DNA of 41,191 nucleotides. Source: Bacteroidota bacterium (GTDB lineage Bacteria; Bacteroidota; Bacteroidia; UKL13-3). Position 1 is the first letter of the stretch. Each line of letters opens with the position of its first letter. The stretch spans positions 1-41,191 of the forward strand of contig CANFHJ010000009.1 of the NCBI GenBank assembly GCA_947446605.1, read 5' to 3'. Of the stretch, positions 16,545-25,855 are shown one piece after another. A model generated the notes under the pieces. The model saw only the letters and a list, made by a program, of their open reading frames with translations. It was not told the DNA's origin and made no database searches. A program made the position numbers and the translations under genes.

Positions 16545-18671
16545 TCAATCCAACTTCAAACTCAAACCAATTCTTCTTCGAACTAAATCTATTTCTACCA
16601 CTTTTACCAATACCTGTTGTTGTAGTTTTACTATTTCATTGGGGTCACTCACATAGCGGTTTGCCATTTGTGAAATATGTACCATTCCATCTTGCTTTAC
16701 GCCAATATCTACAAAACAACCAAACTTGGTTATGTTACTTACTATGCCAGGTAATACCATGCCCACACTTAATTCCTCCGGTTTTTTATAAACCGAAAAA
16801 GAAAAGCTTTTCAAAGTATCCCTTGGATCGAGCCCAGGCTTTGCAAGCTCTTTTAAAATATCTGTAATAGTAGGTAAGCCAGCTTGCGCACTTACATATT
16901 TGCTGGGCTCAATTTTCTTCCGTAATCCTTCGTCTTTCAACAAATCTGCTACCTCACAGCCTTGGTCTTTTGCCATGGCCTCTACAATGGCATAACTTTC
17001 TGGATGCACTGCGCTATTGTCTAATGGGTTTTTTGCTTGCGCTATTCTTAAAAAACCTGCGCATTGTTCAAATGCTTTTTCACCCAAACGAGGCACTTTT
17101 TTTAATTGTGTTCGGCTCTTAAATGCACCATGTTCATTTCTGTATTGAACAATGTTTTGGGCCGTTTGTGCACCTAAACCAGAAACATGCATCAACAAAC
17201 TTTTACTGGCACTGTTTAAATTTACACCTACTTTATTTACGCAACTTTCTACAACGCTATCCAAACGTTCTTTCAATTTTTGTTGGTCAACATCATGTTG
17301 GTATTGTCCCACACCAATAGATTTTGCATCTATTTTCACCAACTCTGCCAAGGGGTCTGCCAATCGTCGGCCTATTGATACCGCCCCGCGCACCGTTAAA
17401 TCCTTATCTGGAAATTCTTCTCTTGCAATTTCAGATGCAGAATAAATGGAGGCACCACTTTCATTTACCAGAAATATTTCAGGGACTTTTTCAAACGCAA
17501 TAGATTTTACCAATTCCTCCGTTTCCCTGCCTGCTGTTCCGTTTCCAATGGCAATGGCTTCACATTTATAGGTTCGAACCAAATGCTCAAGGCTTGCAAT
17601 AGACTTTGAAATTTCTCTTTGAGGTTCATGCGGATAGATTACGGAATCATGCAACAAAGTGCCTTCTTCATTTAAACAAACCACCTTGCATCCCGACCTA
17701 AAACCTGGGTCAATAGCCAATAATCTTTTATTCCCCAAAGGGGCTGCCAAGAGCAATTGACGAAGGTTTTCGGCAAATACATGGATGGCCTCTTCATCTG
17801 CTTTTGCCTTTGCCAAATTTCTAAATTCTGTTTCAATGGCAGGGGCAATCAATCGCTTATAAGAATCTTTAATTGCCAAAGCAATTTGTTCACCAGCATC
17901 TGTTTTTCTTTTGATATAATAGTTTTCAATTTTCTCTAAACACAATTCCGTATCAGGTTCAATACTGAGTTTTAAAAATCCTTCTTCTTCACCTCTAAAC
18001 AATGCTAAAATTCTATGTGAAGGACTGTTTTTAAGCGCTTCTTGGTAATTAAAATAGTCTTGGTATTTGGCAGCTTCTTGTTCTTTTCCTTTTGCAAGTT
18101 TGCTATAAAATACTGCTTGTTTCTCAAATTGAAAACGCATCATCGATCTAATGTTTGCATCTTCACTTACCCATTCGGCAATAATATCACGTGCACCTTG
18201 TAATGCAGCTTCTTCACTTATAATATTCCCTTTTACAAACCTACTTGCCTCTCTAAAAACATCTTGGTAAGGTTCTTTTACAAGCCAAGCTGCTAGCGGT
18301 TCTAAGCCATTTTCTCTAGCAGTACTCGCTTTAGTTTTACGCTTGGGTTTATAAGGTAAAAATAAATCTTCCAATAAATTGGCATCCAAACAATCTGCAA
18401 TGCTTTGTGCCAATGCCGGACTTAATTTCCCTGCCTCCTCAATGGTACTCAAAATATATTCTTTGCGCTTTTGTAAGGCAGTAAATTTTTGCAGCGCTAA
18501 CCTAATATTTTCAATAGCTACCTCATCTAATCCTTGTGTAATTTCCTTGCGGTACCTTGCAATAAAGGGCACAGTAGCTCCTTCCTCTATAAGTTTAATT
18601 GTTGCTACACACTGTTTTTCCGAAATGCCACATTGCCTAGATACGGCTTTTATAATAAACTGATCTTCCAT
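16545..18671 (-). CDS. tex: Tex family RNA-binding transcription accessory protein
   Basis: Seen: N-terminal helical domain (EEGATVPFIARYRKEITQGLDE), the RNase-H-like YqgF domain (LLAIDPGFRSGCKVVCLNEEGTLL), the helix-hairpin-helix region (VNLNSASKSLLMHVSGLGAQTAQNIVQYR split over two motifs) and a C-terminal S1 domain (GIVSNITKFGCFVDIGVKQDGMVHISQ). Known: a cytoplasmic nucleic-acid-binding protein that interacts with the transcription machinery. I choose the ATG giving MEDQFIIKAVSRQ (708 aa), since homologues start within a few residues of this point; an in-frame ATG 21 bases upstream is the alternative. Full length with all domains, so functional. Confidence 0.95.
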   Translation of the reverse strand: MEDQFIIKAVSRQCGISEKQCVATIKLIEEGATVPFIARYRKEITQGLDEVAIENIRLALQKFTALQKRKEYILSTIEEAGKLSPALAQSIADCLDANLLEDLFLPYKPKRKTKASTARENGLEPLAAWLVKEPYQDVFREASRFVKGNIISEEAALQGARDIIAEWVSEDANIRSMMRFQFEKQAVFYSKLAKGKEQEAAKYQDYFNYQEALKNSPSHRILALFRGEEEGFLKLSIEPDTELCLEKIENYYIKRKTDAGEQIALAIKDSYKRLIAPAIETEFRNLAKAKADEEAIHVFAENLRQLLLAAPLGNKRLLAIDPGFRSGCKVVCLNEEGTLLHDSVIYPHEPQREISKSIASLEHLVRTYKCEAIAIGNGTAGRETEELVKSIAFEKVPEIFLVNESGASIYSASEIAREEFPDKDLTVRGAVSIGRRLADPLAELVKIDAKSIGVGQYQHDVDQQKLKERLDSVVESCVNKVGVNLNSASKSLLMHVSGLGAQTAQNIVQYRNEHGAFKSRTQLKKVPRLGEKAFEQCAGFLRIAQAKNPLDNSAVHPESYAIVEAMAKDQGCEVADLLKDEGLRKKIEPSKYVSAQAGLPTITDILKELAKPGLDPRDTLKSFSFSVYKKPEELSVGMVLPGIVSNITKFGCFVDIGVKQDGMVHISQMANRYVSDPNEIVKLQQQVLVKVVEIDLVRRRIGLSLKLD

Positions 18672-18814
18672 TCTTAGCGCAATTATAAGCATTTGAATGG
18701 ATTGCTTAACTTACAAAAAATACATGCTTGGTTACCAATAATTATTTTATAATTAAGACAATTTTAAGCAACTTCTTGAGCTAAATTAGTATCTTCCCAT
18801 TGTAAACTCGGCGC

Positions 18815-21800
18815 ATGAAAAGAACCTTACTCTTTTTTTCTTTATTGTTTCCTCTTCTTTTGCAAGCGCAAAATTGCAAAATAAATGTTGCCACCCACAA
18901 GGTTTGTTTGGGCAATACCCTTTTATTTACAACTACTTTTGATGCAGGTTTAACCGCAACTTCTTACAGTTGGAATTTTGGTAATGCCGCTACCAGCAGC
19001 CAATCTACACCTGTTTACCAATACCCTGCCCGTGGAATTTTTATTCCAAGTGTTACCATCAATTTTTCAAATTCCACCTCCTGCACAGTTACTGGTGATA
19101 CCATTCGGGTGGTAGATAATCCCAAGGCAGATTTTGCCATCACCACTGCACTCACCCAATGCTTTAATAACAACCTCACTTGTATGTGGGATAAAACAAA
19201 AGTGGGGCTAGACAATGCGCCCATTGCTTCTCGCTTGTTTCTTTTTGGCGATGGCGATTTTAGCACACAAACACCTGGTACAGGAGACACCATTTGCCAC
19301 AATTACCCTAATCCTTTAGGGGGTGTTTATACTTTGGTTTTGGAGGTTACAGACACAAACAATTGCATGTCGCGCAAAGAAGTAACCAATGTTATTACGG
19401 TTTACTCTAAAATGCAGGAAGTGAGTTTTAGAACCAATTACGTAACCCAATGCGGAAAAACGCCTGCCTTGTTTACCAATACCAGTAAAATTCCTTTAGG
19501 ACAAATTGCAAAATATACATGGGATTTTGGTGATGGTACTACTGCAACTTCGCCATGGACAGGTTTCACGCATCTCTATACCACAACAGGTATTTTTACT
19601 GCAAGCCTTGCCGTGGAAGATAAAAATGGTTGCAGAGACACCTTTAGGGTATACCCTGCCGCAGAAAATTATTTGATAGATAGCACCATTTATTTGAACG
19701 CCACCTCTATGTGCTATTACCACAATGGCTTTAGGGTTCGATCCAATAATTTTTACCCAGGTGCCTCCACTATTTATTGGGCTTATTACAAAGTAGGAAA
19801 TCCAACCCGCTTAGATACCATTACAGGGAATTTATATACAGATACAGTCAATTTTACAGATTGTGGCGAATACCAAATTCGTATGTATGTTAAATTAGGA
19901 AATTGCTTTGTACGTTCAGATACCATTGTTAAAGTATTTGGTCCTAAATCTGTGATAGAAACAGCTGCAGATGCCATTATCAATAGCATTCAATGTGAGG
20001 TGCATGACACGGTTTTGTTTAGAACACCAATTGGCGATCACTCATGTTTTTACAATAACAGCAATGTAAAATGGTTCTGGGATTTTAATGATGGCTTTGC
20101 ACCGCAGTGTACCACCGATACCAAACTCAACCAAAACGTGGGCATGAATTGCAATTTTAGTAGAGACAGTATCAATGTGCGGCATGCCTATAAACCGGGT
20201 GAAGACAAATGTTATTACCCCAAATTAATATTAACAGATATTGTTACTGGTTGTACCGATACAAGCAAGGCTGCTATGAAATTAACACAACCAGATGCCG
20301 GCTGGGATAGCCTTTCTACACCCATTCGCAGGGGTTTATATTACTCGCCTCCAAAGCCTTGTTTGAACCAAAATATTACTTTTTACCTCGACCAAACCTT
20401 GCCTAAATGTGGAAGAGAAAATGTTTGGTTTATGCCAGATTCTGTTTGTCCAAATGCCACTTGGATTAAAATAGATTCGAGCTTAAATATGTTTGGTCAT
20501 AACTATACCAGCACTTGCGATCCTAAGGGTTATGTAACGGTAGGACTCATTATTAAAAACGGAAAAGATAAAAATGGCAACGATTGTTATGATACGGCTT
20601 GGTACCATAATATGTTTAAATTTTTCCCAATATTGCCAGCGTTTACGGCGGTTCGAACCAATACCGGTTGCGGGCCATGGACTTTTAAATTGTCTTTAAA
20701 TGATTCCATTCAAGACAGTATTAAAACCGTAACTTTTAATTTTGGAGCAACAGGCGGACTCAAACAAATTACTTTAGGAATAAATGATTCCATTATTCCA
20801 AGTCAGTATTTTACTTATACCAAACAAGGCATTTACCAAATAACTGTTTCCTTGGTAAATACCAGGGGTTGTGCATTGGCAAGTTCAATGTTTGTATACT
20901 TAGGTTTCTCTGCCAATTTCACCCCAGCTAAACCTATTATTTGTTTGTATGATAGTCTGGTGCTCACAGATAATATTAAGTATTATAGCAGTCCAACTTT
21001 ATTTTGGCGCGACTCGCTGCGGGCAAAAGCAGGCAAAGAAAATATTATTTGGGATTATGGCGATGGCCGTGGATTTGTGCAAACGGGTTCATTGCCAAAA
21101 TGGAAATACACGCGTGTAGGTAATTATAAACTGCGCATGATTGCCATAGATAGCCTCGGTTGCCGAGATACCTTTAGCTTTTCAACGCCTGTAAAAGTTG
21201 TAGATGTAGACGCCCGCATCAAAGCAATGCAGCCAAGGTATTTATGCGCTCCGCAGGTTTTATCATTCACAGATTTGTCTGCGTACATAGATTCAAGTAG
21301 CCTTTACAACCAAGCACCTTATGATACCCTTCGCTACTGGACATGGGATTTTGGCGATAACAAAATAAAAAGTTTGTTGCAAAATCCTGTGCATGATTTT
21401 ACTGCCAACGGAACCTACCTGGTTAAGTTGATTGCGCAAACCAGCAAGGGTTGCATAGATTCAGCCACCGTGCCAATTTGGATTGATGGTCCGCGTCCTA
21501 AATTTAATATTGTTTCAGATACTGTAGGTTGTGCTCCGTTTTTATTGAACCTAAAAAATACTACTGGCTATCCATTGGTGAATTGGATTTGGTATTTCCG
21601 CGACCAAAACAATGCAACGGCCAGTACCCAATTAGATACCAATGTTACCCATGTGTATACCAAAGGGGGTGTCTATAAAATTTATTTGGTAGGAGAGGAT
21701 ACCATTTTTAATCCTATGTCTGGTCAATACAAAACCTGCATTTCAGTATTTCCAGATTCAATGAATGTCAATTCTCCGGTTCGAACCATCCGTGTAATTG

Positions 21801-22609
21801 ACCCAATTCGCGCAGGCCTTACCGCGCCAGATACTGTTTGTATTGGTATTCCATTTAGTATGTCGGCACATCCAGAAAAATTGGTGCCAGGCTTTGCTTG
21901 GTATTTTGGCGATACCAGTAAAATAAAACAGACATTATATCCAGATACCGTAGTTAAATATACCTACAACAATTTAGGTACTTATCGCGTAAAAATGTAT
22001 CCATTAATGGCAGGTGTGCAATGCACAGATACAGCGGTAAAAGATATTACAGTAGCAACCGTAAAAGCAGATTTTGATATGGATCAATCTGAATTGCCCA
22101 TTGTTAAATTTACCAATAAATCAATTGCCGCAACACGTTACGAATGGGATTTTGGGCAACCAAGAAGTGGTTCAAAAAATAGCAGTACCTTAGAAAATCC
22201 TACACATAGTTATATTGGCGATTCTGGGTCATTTGTGGTTTGTTTAAAAGCTTTTAATAACCAAGATTGTTGGGACAGTGTTTGTAAAAGAACTTTGCCT
22301 GCAGAAATGCACCTTACTATTCCAAATGTATTTACTCCTAACAATGATGGCAACAACGATGCCTATGACATTGATATTTTAGGTTATCAATTATATAGTT
22401 TGGTTATTTATAACCGTTGGGGAAATAAGGTTTTTGAAAGTGAAAAAGATGGTTTTGGTGTAGATGAAAATAATTGGAATGGGCGCAATTTTAATATTGG
22501 TTTAGAATGCCCTGAGGGAGTCTACTTCTTTATCTTCAAATACCAAATGAATAACCAAACCACACCTAAATTGGTGAATGGTACCATTACACTCCTAAGA
22601 AATGATTAA
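18815..22609 (+). CDS. Giant secreted PKD-repeat protein with gliding/T9SS type B C-terminal domain
   Basis: Seen: signal peptide (LLLQAQ, residue 19); about ten PKD/Ig-like repeats recognisable by their WDFGDG-type core (for example YTWDFGDGTTATSPW, IIWDYGDGRGF, YWTWDFGDNKIKS, RYEWDFGQPRSG), each followed by an xxHxYxxxGxYxVxL strand; and a C-terminal block, NVFTPNNDGNNDAYDID ... VIYNRWGNKVFES ... CPEGVYFFIFKY, which is the CHU_C / type B T9SS sorting domain. Known: such proteins are secreted by T9SS and are often adhesins or surface filaments partnered by PorP/SprF-like proteins; no PorP/SprF gene is adjacent. The exact role is unknown. ATG start; no good promoter seen in the 143 bases upstream. 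Confidence 0.92.
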   Translation: MKRTLLFFSLLFPLLLQAQNCKINVATHKVCLGNTLLFTTTFDAGLTATSYSWNFGNAATSSQSTPVYQYPARGIFIPSVTINFSNSTSCTVTGDTIRVVDNPKADFAITTALTQCFNNNLTCMWDKTKVGLDNAPIASRLFLFGDGDFSTQTPGTGDTICHNYPNPLGGVYTLVLEVTDTNNCMSRKEVTNVITVYSKMQEVSFRTNYVTQCGKTPALFTNTSKIPLGQIAKYTWDFGDGTTATSPWTGFTHLYTTTGIFTASLAVEDKNGCRDTFRVYPAAENYLIDSTIYLNATSMCYYHNGFRVRSNNFYPGASTIYWAYYKVGNPTRLDTITGNLYTDTVNFTDCGEYQIRMYVKLGNCFVRSDTIVKVFGPKSVIETAADAIINSIQCEVHDTVLFRTPIGDHSCFYNNSNVKWFWDFNDGFAPQCTTDTKLNQNVGMNCNFSRDSINVRHAYKPGEDKCYYPKLILTDIVTGCTDTSKAAMKLTQPDAGWDSLSTPIRRGLYYSPPKPCLNQNITFYLDQTLPKCGRENVWFMPDSVCPNATWIKIDSSLNMFGHNYTSTCDPKGYVTVGLIIKNGKDKNGNDCYDTAWYHNMFKFFPILPAFTAVRTNTGCGPWTFKLSLNDSIQDSIKTVTFNFGATGGLKQITLGINDSIIPSQYFTYTKQGIYQITVSLVNTRGCALASSMFVYLGFSANFTPAKPIICLYDSLVLTDNIKYYSSPTLFWRDSLRAKAGKENIIWDYGDGRGFVQTGSLPKWKYTRVGNYKLRMIAIDSLGCRDTFSFSTPVKVVDVDARIKAMQPRYLCAPQVLSFTDLSAYIDSSSLYNQAPYDTLRYWTWDFGDNKIKSLLQNPVHDFTANGTYLVKLIAQTSKGCIDSATVPIWIDGPRPKFNIVSDTVGCAPFLLNLKNTTGYPLVNWIWYFRDQNNATASTQLDTNVTHVYTKGGVYKIYLVGEDTIFNPMSGQYKTCISVFPDSMNVNSPVRTIRVIDPIRAGLTAPDTVCIGIPFSMSAHPEKLVPGFAWYFGDTSKIKQTLYPDTVVKYTYNNLGTYRVKMYPLMAGVQCTDTAVKDITVATVKADFDMDQSELPIVKFTNKSIAATRYEWDFGQPRSGSKNSSTLENPTHSYIGDSGSFVVCLKAFNNQDCWDSVCKRTLPAEMHLTIPNVFTPNNDGNNDAYDIDILGYQLYSLVIYNRWGNKVFESEKDGFGVDENNWNGRNFNIGLECPEGVYFFIFKYQMNNQTTPKLVNGTITLLRND

Positions 22610-22618
22610 GGGGAATTT

Positions 22619-22674
<56 letters not shown>

Positions 22675-22717
22675 GAAATGACTTGCTAATATTAATGCGT
22701 TTCTTCAAGTATTATGC

Positions 22718-22744
22718 AATTCATAATTTATAATTCATAATTTT
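22718..22744. repeat. Second heptanucleotide tract, AATT(C/T)AT units
   Basis: AATTCAT, AATTTAT, AATTCAT, then AATTTT: three 7-base units plus a partial one, reaching into the stop codon of the convergent tamL gene. The reverse complement of AATTCAT is ATGAATT, one base different from ATGAATG, a rotation of the repeat at 22619-22674. The two tracts are thus nearly inverted copies of each other. Could act as a weak shared terminator or be a relic of repeat expansion. Confidence 0.65.
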
Positions 22745-25067
22745 AAAAAGGGTATCCTACGCCAAAATTAAAAATGGTATTTTGCCACAGAAGGGCAGGG
22801 TCGTATTTGTTTAAAATATAGCGGCTTCCCATTGGTTTTCTTGGGTCCATTATTGGAAATGAAGCATCTACACGAATAATCAAAAAATCTAAATTTAAAC
22901 GTAAACCAGCGCCAGTTCCTATGGCCAATTGCTGGTAAAAAGAATTGAGGTGAAACACGGCATCTCTTCTTCCATCATCCTTAATACGCCATATGTTTCC
23001 GGCATCTACAAATATGGCGCCTTCTAGAAATTTATTGTAAATATTAAAACGCAATTCCACGTTTGCCTCTAAACGCACATCGCCACTTCTATCTAAGTTA
23101 CCAATGGTATCATACGAACCAGGCCCAATAGAACGAGGTAAAAATGCCCTAATACTGTTTGCGCCACCCGTAAAAAAACGTCTATCGAAAGGCACGTAAT
23201 TAGGAGAATTTCCAAAAGGCATTGCTACACCAATAGCCAAACGTCCCGCTAAACGATCGTTTTCATCTAGGTAGCGGTTATAGCGCATATCTACAAAAGA
23301 TTTTGCATACTGAAAATATTGCACCCCAAATAAGGTATTGTTTCCACTACTGTCTTTGGTGCCTATGTTAAGCGTTTTACAGGCTAAATTAAGCCCTGTG
23401 CCTGCCAATTCCAGCACATCCCATTTGATAAAAGTATAGTGCTTCTTGCGTATGTCACTTTGGTTATTATAAATAAAACCATACTTCATGGAGGTAATTA
23501 AATTATTGCTAAAAACACTGTGCAAATAAGGATCGTTAATACTGGTTTGCTCCAATTCCTTATTGTTAAATTGGGTTCTGATATAGCTCAATTCTAAAGG
23601 TACAAAATATTGGTTGAAATACTTCTGGTTCTTTTGCCAAGTAAAACCTATGGCATATACATTTCTAATCCAGTTAACATTCTTTTCATAAATGTTAGAA
23701 GCAGCCAACATACTCTTATTAGTAGATTTGGTCCACTTCCTATCAAGCCCTGGTAAAAATACTAATTTAGGGAAAATAAGTCGGGCACTTAGGTTCGACT
23801 CATAACTGTTAAAAAATGGATTTTTGGGAATGTTGGCACCACGCTGTGCTTCTATTGAAATACGGTAGGTGAGCTGCAAAATTTCTGCATTGTGAAAAAT
23901 ATTTTTATCAGATAAAGTTATCTGCGAAGCCAAGCCATAGTTTCTTCCAGAGGAACCCGTTACCAAGTTAGATTGATCGGAAGTAATGGCTTGCGGCTCT
24001 ATGGTATAGTCGTATTTTTTTGTAGGCTGTAGTTTTATAAGATACCTAACAGAGGGTGTGTCGGTATTTTCATTTACAGGTATGGCATTCATGTTTACCG
24101 ACCTAAATATTTGTAAATCGTTTAAGCGGTTAAATGTTGCATTGGAAATTTCTGCTTTAAATAATTTATTAGGTTCCAACAATACGGCTCGATCCAAAAT
24201 GCTTGGATTTAATGGAAATCCATTTGGATGAAAAATAAAATTTGAAAAATGCAAACTGTCTTTTAATAAATGTAAACTGTCTGTATCATCATTTTCTATT
24301 TCAAGCAAAATGTCTTTAATGGTATAGGTAGCATACCTTTTAAAATCGCCAGGATTGTTAATATTAACGCCCACCAATGTGTGAAAATCGCCCATATTGG
24401 TATCTACATCAAAACTTACAAAGTCTTTGCTAAATGCAAAATAACCATTGTTTCTTAACTGCTCATTTACCCTATTTTTTTCCTTTAGTAAGTTTTCAAA
24501 ATTGAGGGGGTTGCCCAAGCGTATATGGCTAAATTCATTTTGGGTTCGAACCAATGAATCAATAAATTTATCTGCAATATGTTGTTCTATGCGGTAAATA
24601 TGGTAGGGAGAGCCCGAACTAACTTTGTAAATAACTTCCTTTTTGTGAATTTTACCCACCACCTCGTAGGAAATAGTAGGGTAAAAATACCCTTGTGTTT
24701 TCAAGAAACTGCGCATGCCTTTCACAGAAACTTCAATTAAACTGCTGTCTAAAATAACAGGTGCTTCTCCTAGTTTTATCTGCAGGCTTCGTCCGATCCA
24801 AGAGTTTGGAATACCCATACCAAGTTTATACATCCTTAAGCCAAAACGGTTAATTCCTACCAATTTTTTATTAGGCCTTTGTTTGATATAAGCATCTAAA
24901 TCACTCGAAAATAAGCGGGCTTCTTTTTTCTCTTGAATGGCAATTTGATTTTTATATAAAAATGCACCTTCTTTTCTTGCAAGTTTTGGTAAATTGCAGG
25001 CCTGCATCACACCCAAACCTAGGAGCAAAAATATTAGTATACGTATGTTTACAAAAGCCGATCTCAA
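22743..25067 (-). CDS. tamL: TamL-type lipoprotein of the BamA/TamA (Omp85) family
   Basis: Seen: an N-terminal hydrophobic signal (ILIFLLLGLGVMQAC) with a lipobox-like cysteine, then ARKEGAFLYKN and RPNKKLVGINRFGLRMYKLG, POTRA-like segments (MRSFLKTQGYFYPTISYEV; VNEQLRNNGYFAFSKD), and a C-terminal Omp85 barrel with FFTGGANSIRAFLPRSIGPGSYD, the conserved GG..S.RG..-type loop, and FVDAGNIWRI. Known: TamL is the Bacteroidota lipoprotein form of TamA, an outer-membrane insertase that works with TamB; no tamB gene is nearby. The start is uncertain: no ATG lies ahead of the signal segment. I choose a TTG giving MRSAFVNIRILIF, which places it 23 bases inside the divergent methyltransferase gene. 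The frame stays open to 25259, which is antisense to that gene. Confidence 0.83.
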   Translation of the reverse strand: MRSAFVNIRILIFLLLGLGVMQACNLPKLARKEGAFLYKNQIAIQEKKEARLFSSDLDAYIKQRPNKKLVGINRFGLRMYKLGMGIPNSWIGRSLQIKLGEAPVILDSSLIEVSVKGMRSFLKTQGYFYPTISYEVVGKIHKKEVIYKVSSGSPYHIYRIEQHIADKFIDSLVRTQNEFSHIRLGNPLNFENLLKEKNRVNEQLRNNGYFAFSKDFVSFDVDTNMGDFHTLVGVNINNPGDFKRYATYTIKDILLEIENDDTDSLHLLKDSLHFSNFIFHPNGFPLNPSILDRAVLLEPNKLFKAEISNATFNRLNDLQIFRSVNMNAIPVNENTDTPSVRYLIKLQPTKKYDYTIEPQAITSDQSNLVTGSSGRNYGLASQITLSDKNIFHNAEILQLTYRISIEAQRGANIPKNPFFNSYESNLSARLIFPKLVFLPGLDRKWTKSTNKSMLAASNIYEKNVNWIRNVYAIGFTWQKNQKYFNQYFVPLELSYIRTQFNNKELEQTSINDPYLHSVFSNNLITSMKYGFIYNNQSDIRKKHYTFIKWDVLELAGTGLNLACKTLNIGTKDSSGNNTLFGVQYFQYAKSFVDMRYNRYLDENDRLAGRLAIGVAMPFGNSPNYVPFDRRFFTGGANSIRAFLPRSIGPGSYDTIGNLDRSGDVRLEANVELRFNIYNKFLEGAIFVDAGNIWRIKDDGRRDAVFHLNSFYQQLAIGTGAGLRLNLDFLIIRVDASFPIMDPRKPMGSRYILNKYDPALLWQNTIFNFGVGYPF

Positions 25068-25782
25068 ACTGGTTAAATCATTAGGAGAAAAAAATCTCCG
25101 ACATGCAAATAAGTTATTTGTTGCCGAAGGTAGCAAATCGGTAACGGATTTGTTAGCTTCTCCTGTTAAGGTGGCAAAAATTTTTGCCTTACAAGCTTGG
25201 GTCAATCTGCAAGCTCCAGCCTTATTGCGCTTGGCCGAAGTGGAAATAGTAGCTGCCAAAGAATTGGAGCAAATGAGCAGCCTAAAAAGTACACGTGAAG
25301 TAATTGGACTTTTTCATTTGCCCGAACCTAAATTTCAAGTACCTGAAATAAAGGGCCTTGTTTTGGCCTTAGATACAATTCAAGATCCTGGAAATTTAGG
25401 TACCCTCATCCGTTTGGCAGATTGGTATGGTATTGAACATATTTTGTGTTCGAACCAAACTGTTGATTGCTATAACGCTAAAGTAATTCAGTCAACCATG
25501 GGTTCTATTGGCAGGGTAAATATGCATTATGGCGATTTGGCAGATTTTATTCACGAACTGAAAATGCCTGTTTTTGCTGCCAGTATGGAGGGAACACCTT
25601 CGCGTAATTTTAATTTCCCCGAAAATATGATTCTGTTGTTGGGCAATGAAGGTGCGGGTATTTCTGAGGATTTACGGGCCAAAGTAACCCAAACCATTTC
25701 CATAGAAAAACGTGGTCAAGCCGAAAGTTTAAATGTGGCCATGGCAGGTGCCATTTTAATGGATAGGTATTTTGGTCGCTAA
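25045..25782 (+). CDS. TrmH/SpoU-family RNA 2'-O-methyltransferase
   Basis: Methylates ribose 2'-OH of rRNA or tRNA with SAM. Seen: an N-terminal RNA-binding substrate domain (LKLVKSLGEKNLRHANKLFVAEG), then the SPOUT trefoil-knot motifs DTIQDPGNLGTLIRLADWYG, VIQSTMGSIGRV, LLLGNEGAGIS and ISIEKRGQAESLNVAMAGAILM. The target nucleotide cannot be named. The ATG giving MFTKADLKLVKSLG matches the family start; an in-frame start at 24994 would read across the tamL signal region and is rejected. It overlaps the likely tamL 5' end, so the two genes are divergent with intertwined promoters. Confidence 0.92.
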   Translation: MFTKADLKLVKSLGEKNLRHANKLFVAEGSKSVTDLLASPVKVAKIFALQAWVNLQAPALLRLAEVEIVAAKELEQMSSLKSTREVIGLFHLPEPKFQVPEIKGLVLALDTIQDPGNLGTLIRLADWYGIEHILCSNQTVDCYNAKVIQSTMGSIGRVNMHYGDLADFIHELKMPVFAASMEGTPSRNFNFPENMILLLGNEGAGISEDLRAKVTQTISIEKRGQAESLNVAMAGAILMDRYFGR

Positions 25783-25855
25783 GTTTTGATTGGCACGGCG
25801 ATTGTAATTAAATAGAACCTCCGCACCCAAGGAGGCACACAGCAATACAAATAAA

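Noticed and set aside
17571-17580. GGTTCGAACC resembles the T-arm of a tRNA and recurs several times
   Set aside because: None of the copies is preceded by acceptor, D- or anticodon arms; all lie inside well-supported protein genes.
25818-25835. CCTCC-N8-GGAGG inverted repeat in the lon leader as a heat-responsive RNA switch
   Set aside because: The stem is only 5 bp and GGAGG is about 20 bases from the ATG, too far for a Shine-Dalgarno site; nothing further supports a thermosensor.
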